Positions 4,207 to 6,236 of a stretch of DNA of 6,236 nucleotides are shown piece by piece (positions within the stretch are counted from its first letter, which is position 1; each line of letters starts with the position of its first letter). A model generated the notes under the pieces. It worked only from the letters and a program-made list of their open reading frames with translations. It made no database searches and was not told the DNA's origin. The position numbers and the translations under genes were made by a program. This DNA is from Treponema sp. (lineage in GTDB: Bacteria > Spirochaetota > Spirochaetia > Treponematales > Breznakiellaceae): the NCBI GenBank assembly GCA_009780285.1, contig WRAL01000095.1, forward strand, positions 1 to 6,236. Direction: 5' to 3'.

Positions 4207-6236
4207 ATGCCCGAAAAACAGGCGCTTTGCGTGATCGACGCATACGGTCTCATCTATCGCTCGTACTTCGCCTTTCTGTCGCGCCCGCTGCGCAACGGCG
4301 AGGGCAAGAACGTCTCGGCGCTTTTCGGCTTCGCGCGCGCGGTGGCGGGCCTTCTGGACGCGCCTTTCGAGGGCGGCGCCCTCGTCGTCGCGGCCTTCGA
4401 CTCCGGCGTCCCCACCTTCAGGCACGAGATGTACGGCGAGTACAAGGCCAACAGGGAAAAGGCTCCGGAGGATCTGCGCTCGCAGGTTCCGCTGGTCGAG
4501 GAATTTTTGGCGGAGCTGGGCGTTCCGGCCCTGCGAGCCGATCGCTACGAGGCCGACGACATAATCGCCGCGCTCGCCGGCATCTGCAAAAAGGAAAAAA
4601 GAACCTGCTACGTCGTTTCGGCGGACAAGGACCTTCTGCAGCAGGTCGGCGACGGCGTTTTCGCGCTGCGGCAGGCAAAGGGATCGTGGACGGACTCCTC
4701 CGGCGCCGCCTGGGAAACGATCGGCGCCGAGCAGGTAAAGGCCGAATGGGGAATCCCGCCGGAAAAAATGCTCGACATGCTTTCGCTTTGCGGGGACGCC
4801 TCGGACAATATTCCCGGCGTAAAGGGCATTGGGGAAAAAACTGCGGCGGAACTGCTCGCGCGCTACGGAACGCTTGAGGAGATCTACAAAAACATCGCCA
4901 GCATCACAGGCGCGAAGGGAAAAAAACTCGCCGAGGGAAAGGAAAGCGCCTTTTTCTCGCGCTCTCTCGTCAGGCTCGAAAGCGAGGTTCCCCTTAACAT
5001 AAGCTCGATCGAAGGGCTTTTCGCGCGAAAAATCGACCGCCCCGCCGGAGCGCGCGTCCTTTTGCGCGAGGGGATGCGCGCCTGCGCCAGGCAGCTCGAC
5101 CCGGCCTTCGACGGGAAGGCCGGCGGCGCGGAGCCTGAAACCGCCGGAGCGGAACGCGCGGACAAGGCGCTTCTCGGCCCCGGCGCCTACGAGACGATCT
5201 TGGACGTCGCGCGCCTGCGCGAGATATTGGACGAGGCGAAGGCGCGGAAGTTCGTCGCGCTGGACTTCGAGACGGACTCGCTCGACGCCTGGAATTCGAG
5301 GCCGGTTGGAATCTCGCTCGCGCTGCGCCCCAAGGAAGCCTACTACGCGCCGCTCGCGCCGCACGGCGCGTTCGAGGACGGCTCGGGGGCCTCGGACCCT
5401 GAGCACCTCGATCCGGCGCAGGCGCGCGAGCTTCTTGCCGGGATTTTTTCCGATCCCGAGATGACCGTGGCGGCGCACAACGCCAAGTTCGACTACAAGG
5501 TAAGCCGGGGCTGGGGCCTGGAGCGCTGGAAGTGCAAGATATTCGACACGATGGTCGCCGCCTGGCTTTGCGCGCCGGAGCGCGGGAACTATTCGCTTGA
5601 CTCGCTAAGCTCAGGCGCTTTCGGCCACGAGGCGCTGAAATTCGCCGACGTGGTTCCCAAGGGCCGCGCCTTCGACGCTGTGTCGCTGGAAACCGCGACG
5701 CGCTATTCGGCGGAGGACGCGGACCTCTGCGCGAGAATGGCGCGCCACCTTTCGCCCTCGCTGGAGGCGCAGGGCCTTTCCGCGCTTTTCAGCGATCTTG
5801 AAATGCCGCTTTTGCCGATTCTCGCCGAGATGGAAGGCGCGGGGATTCAAATCGAGGCGGACGTTCTGGCCGAATACGGCGCGGAGCTGGAAAGGGACAT
5901 CGCCAGGCTTCAAGACGAGGCATGGAAAACAGCCGGGCGCGAGTTCAACCTTGCCTCGCCCAAGCAGCTGCAGGAAATACTTTTCGTCGAGCGCGGCCTG
6001 CGTCCCGGCAAAAAAACAAAGACCGGCTTTTCCACCGACGCGGACTCGCTCGCGGAGCTTGCGCGCGAGGATCCGCTGCCGGCCATCCTGCTGCGCCATC
6101 GCTCGCTGGCCAAGCTGAAATCGACCTACGTGGACTCGCTTTCTAAAATGGGCGGCGCCGACGGAAGGCTTAGGACCAGCTTCGACCAATGCGGCACGGC
6201 GACCGGGCGCATCTCAAGCCGCGAGCCGAATTTGCA
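4207..6236 (+). CDS. polA: DNA polymerase I, 5' part (runs off window)
   Basis: Pol I fills gaps, removes RNA primers during lagging-strand synthesis and works in excision repair. The frame is open for 676 codons to the window edge; the E. coli enzyme has 928. The 5' nuclease domain (about 1-290) shows Asp11, FDSGVPTFRHE (Asp65), EADDII (Asp117, Asp118), SADKDLL (Asp140, Asp142) and the helix-hairpin-helix GDASDNIPGVKGIGEKTA (196-213; Asp197, Asp200). After a variable Ala/Gly-rich linker, the 3'-5' proofreading domain keeps all motifs: LDFETD (Asp353, Glu355), AHNAKFDYK (Asp429) and YSAEDAD (Tyr500, Asp504). The polymerase domain begins near 520 with FNLASPKQL and reaches FDQCGTATGRISSREPNL (659-676), where Arg668 falls at the E. 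coli Arg668 position. The catalytic palm aspartates lie beyond the window. It is divergent from higA-like. The ATG at 4207 has no Shine-Dalgarno sequence; the ATG at 4196 is out of frame. Confidence 0.97.
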   Translation, partial: MPEKQALCVIDAYGLIYRSYFAFLSRPLRNGEGKNVSALFGFARAVAGLLDAPFEGGALVVAAFDSGVPTFRHEMYGEYKANREKAPEDLRSQVPLVEEFLAELGVPALRADRYEADDIIAALAGICKKEKRTCYVVSADKDLLQQVGDGVFALRQAKGSWTDSSGAAWETIGAEQVKAEWGIPPEKMLDMLSLCGDASDNIPGVKGIGEKTAAELLARYGTLEEIYKNIASITGAKGKKLAEGKESAFFSRSLVRLESEVPLNISSIEGLFARKIDRPAGARVLLREGMRACARQLDPAFDGKAGGAEPETAGAERADKALLGPGAYETILDVARLREILDEAKARKFVALDFETDSLDAWNSRPVGISLALRPKEAYYAPLAPHGAFEDGSGASDPEHLDPAQARELLAGIFSDPEMTVAAHNAKFDYKVSRGWGLERWKCKIFDTMVAAWLCAPERGNYSLDSLSSGAFGHEALKFADVVPKGRAFDAVSLETATRYSAEDADLCARMARHLSPSLEAQGLSALFSDLEMPLLPILAEMEGAGIQIEADVLAEYGAELERDIARLQDEAWKTAGREFNLASPKQLQEILFVERGLRPGKKTKTGFSTDADSLAELAREDPLPAILLRHRSLAKLKSTYVDSLSKMGGADGRLRTSFDQCGTATGRISSREPNL

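Noticed and set aside
4022..4243. 73-codon minus-strand frame upstream of higA-like, considered as a higB toxin
   Set aside because: It shows no RelE/HigB motifs, has no Shine-Dalgarno sequence, overlaps the polA start, and its 3' end contains the higA-like promoter.
4171..5478. 435-codon minus-strand frame opposite polA
   Set aside because: It is the antisense shadow of the polA 5' nuclease and proofreading domains, with Arg-rich composition and no domain. The minus frame at 5611-6189 and the plus frame at 4227-4877 are shadows too.
1..6236. CRISPR array, tRNA, rRNA, insertion sequence or prophage attachment site
   Set aside because: No regularly spaced repeats, no tRNA-like cloverleaf or rRNA signature, and no transposase or integrase reading were seen. 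Apart from the unresolved first 240 bases, the window is fully explained by genes and short control regions.

Overview
The window is a GC-rich piece of bacterial chromosome; third codon positions in the real genes are mostly G or C. It carries five recognisable genes. Four lie on the minus strand, read from right to left as higA-like, aat-like, htpG and a small MotA-like membrane protein. One, polA, lies on the plus strand and runs off the right edge. The form of the Aat-like protein and the look of HtpG suggest a GC-rich spirochaete of the Treponema group. This rests on remembered sequence style, not on a search, and is tentative.

Layout: 1-240 has no gene I can support; several frames are open and it may be a repeat or the end of an unknown gene. 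241-675 (minus) encodes a 144-residue four-helix protein resembling the membrane core of MotA/TolQ/ExbB channels. 755-2677 (minus) is a complete htpG, with a sigma70-type promoter whose -35 box overlaps the stop codon of the gene before it. 2742-3458 (minus) is a divergent leucyl/phenylalanyl-tRNA-protein transferase homologue. 3471-3497 is a terminator-like hairpin. 3520-3969 (minus) is a HigA-type helix-turn-helix protein with a lysine/alanine/proline-rich tail that contains an AT-hook-like core. 3970-4206 is the divergent control region. 4207-6236 (plus) is the first 676 codons of DNA polymerase I, with the 5' nuclease and proofreading domains intact and the polymerase domain cut off.

How the genes work together: htpG and the Aat-like gene both concern protein quality (chaperone; N-terminal tagging for degradation), but the promoter and hairpin between genes argue against one tight operon. 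The higA-like gene has a good promoter of its own and no visible toxin partner. polA has a strong -10 hexamer exactly six bases before its ATG and no Shine-Dalgarno sequence, so its mRNA may be leaderless.

The points most worth a second look are the MotA-like protein that has lost most of the cytoplasmic domain, the H1-like tail on an apparently orphan HigA, the Aat homologue lacking two residues that matter in E. coli Aat, and the apparently leaderless polA. No clear new multi-gene system, CRISPR array, insertion sequence or RNA gene is visible.
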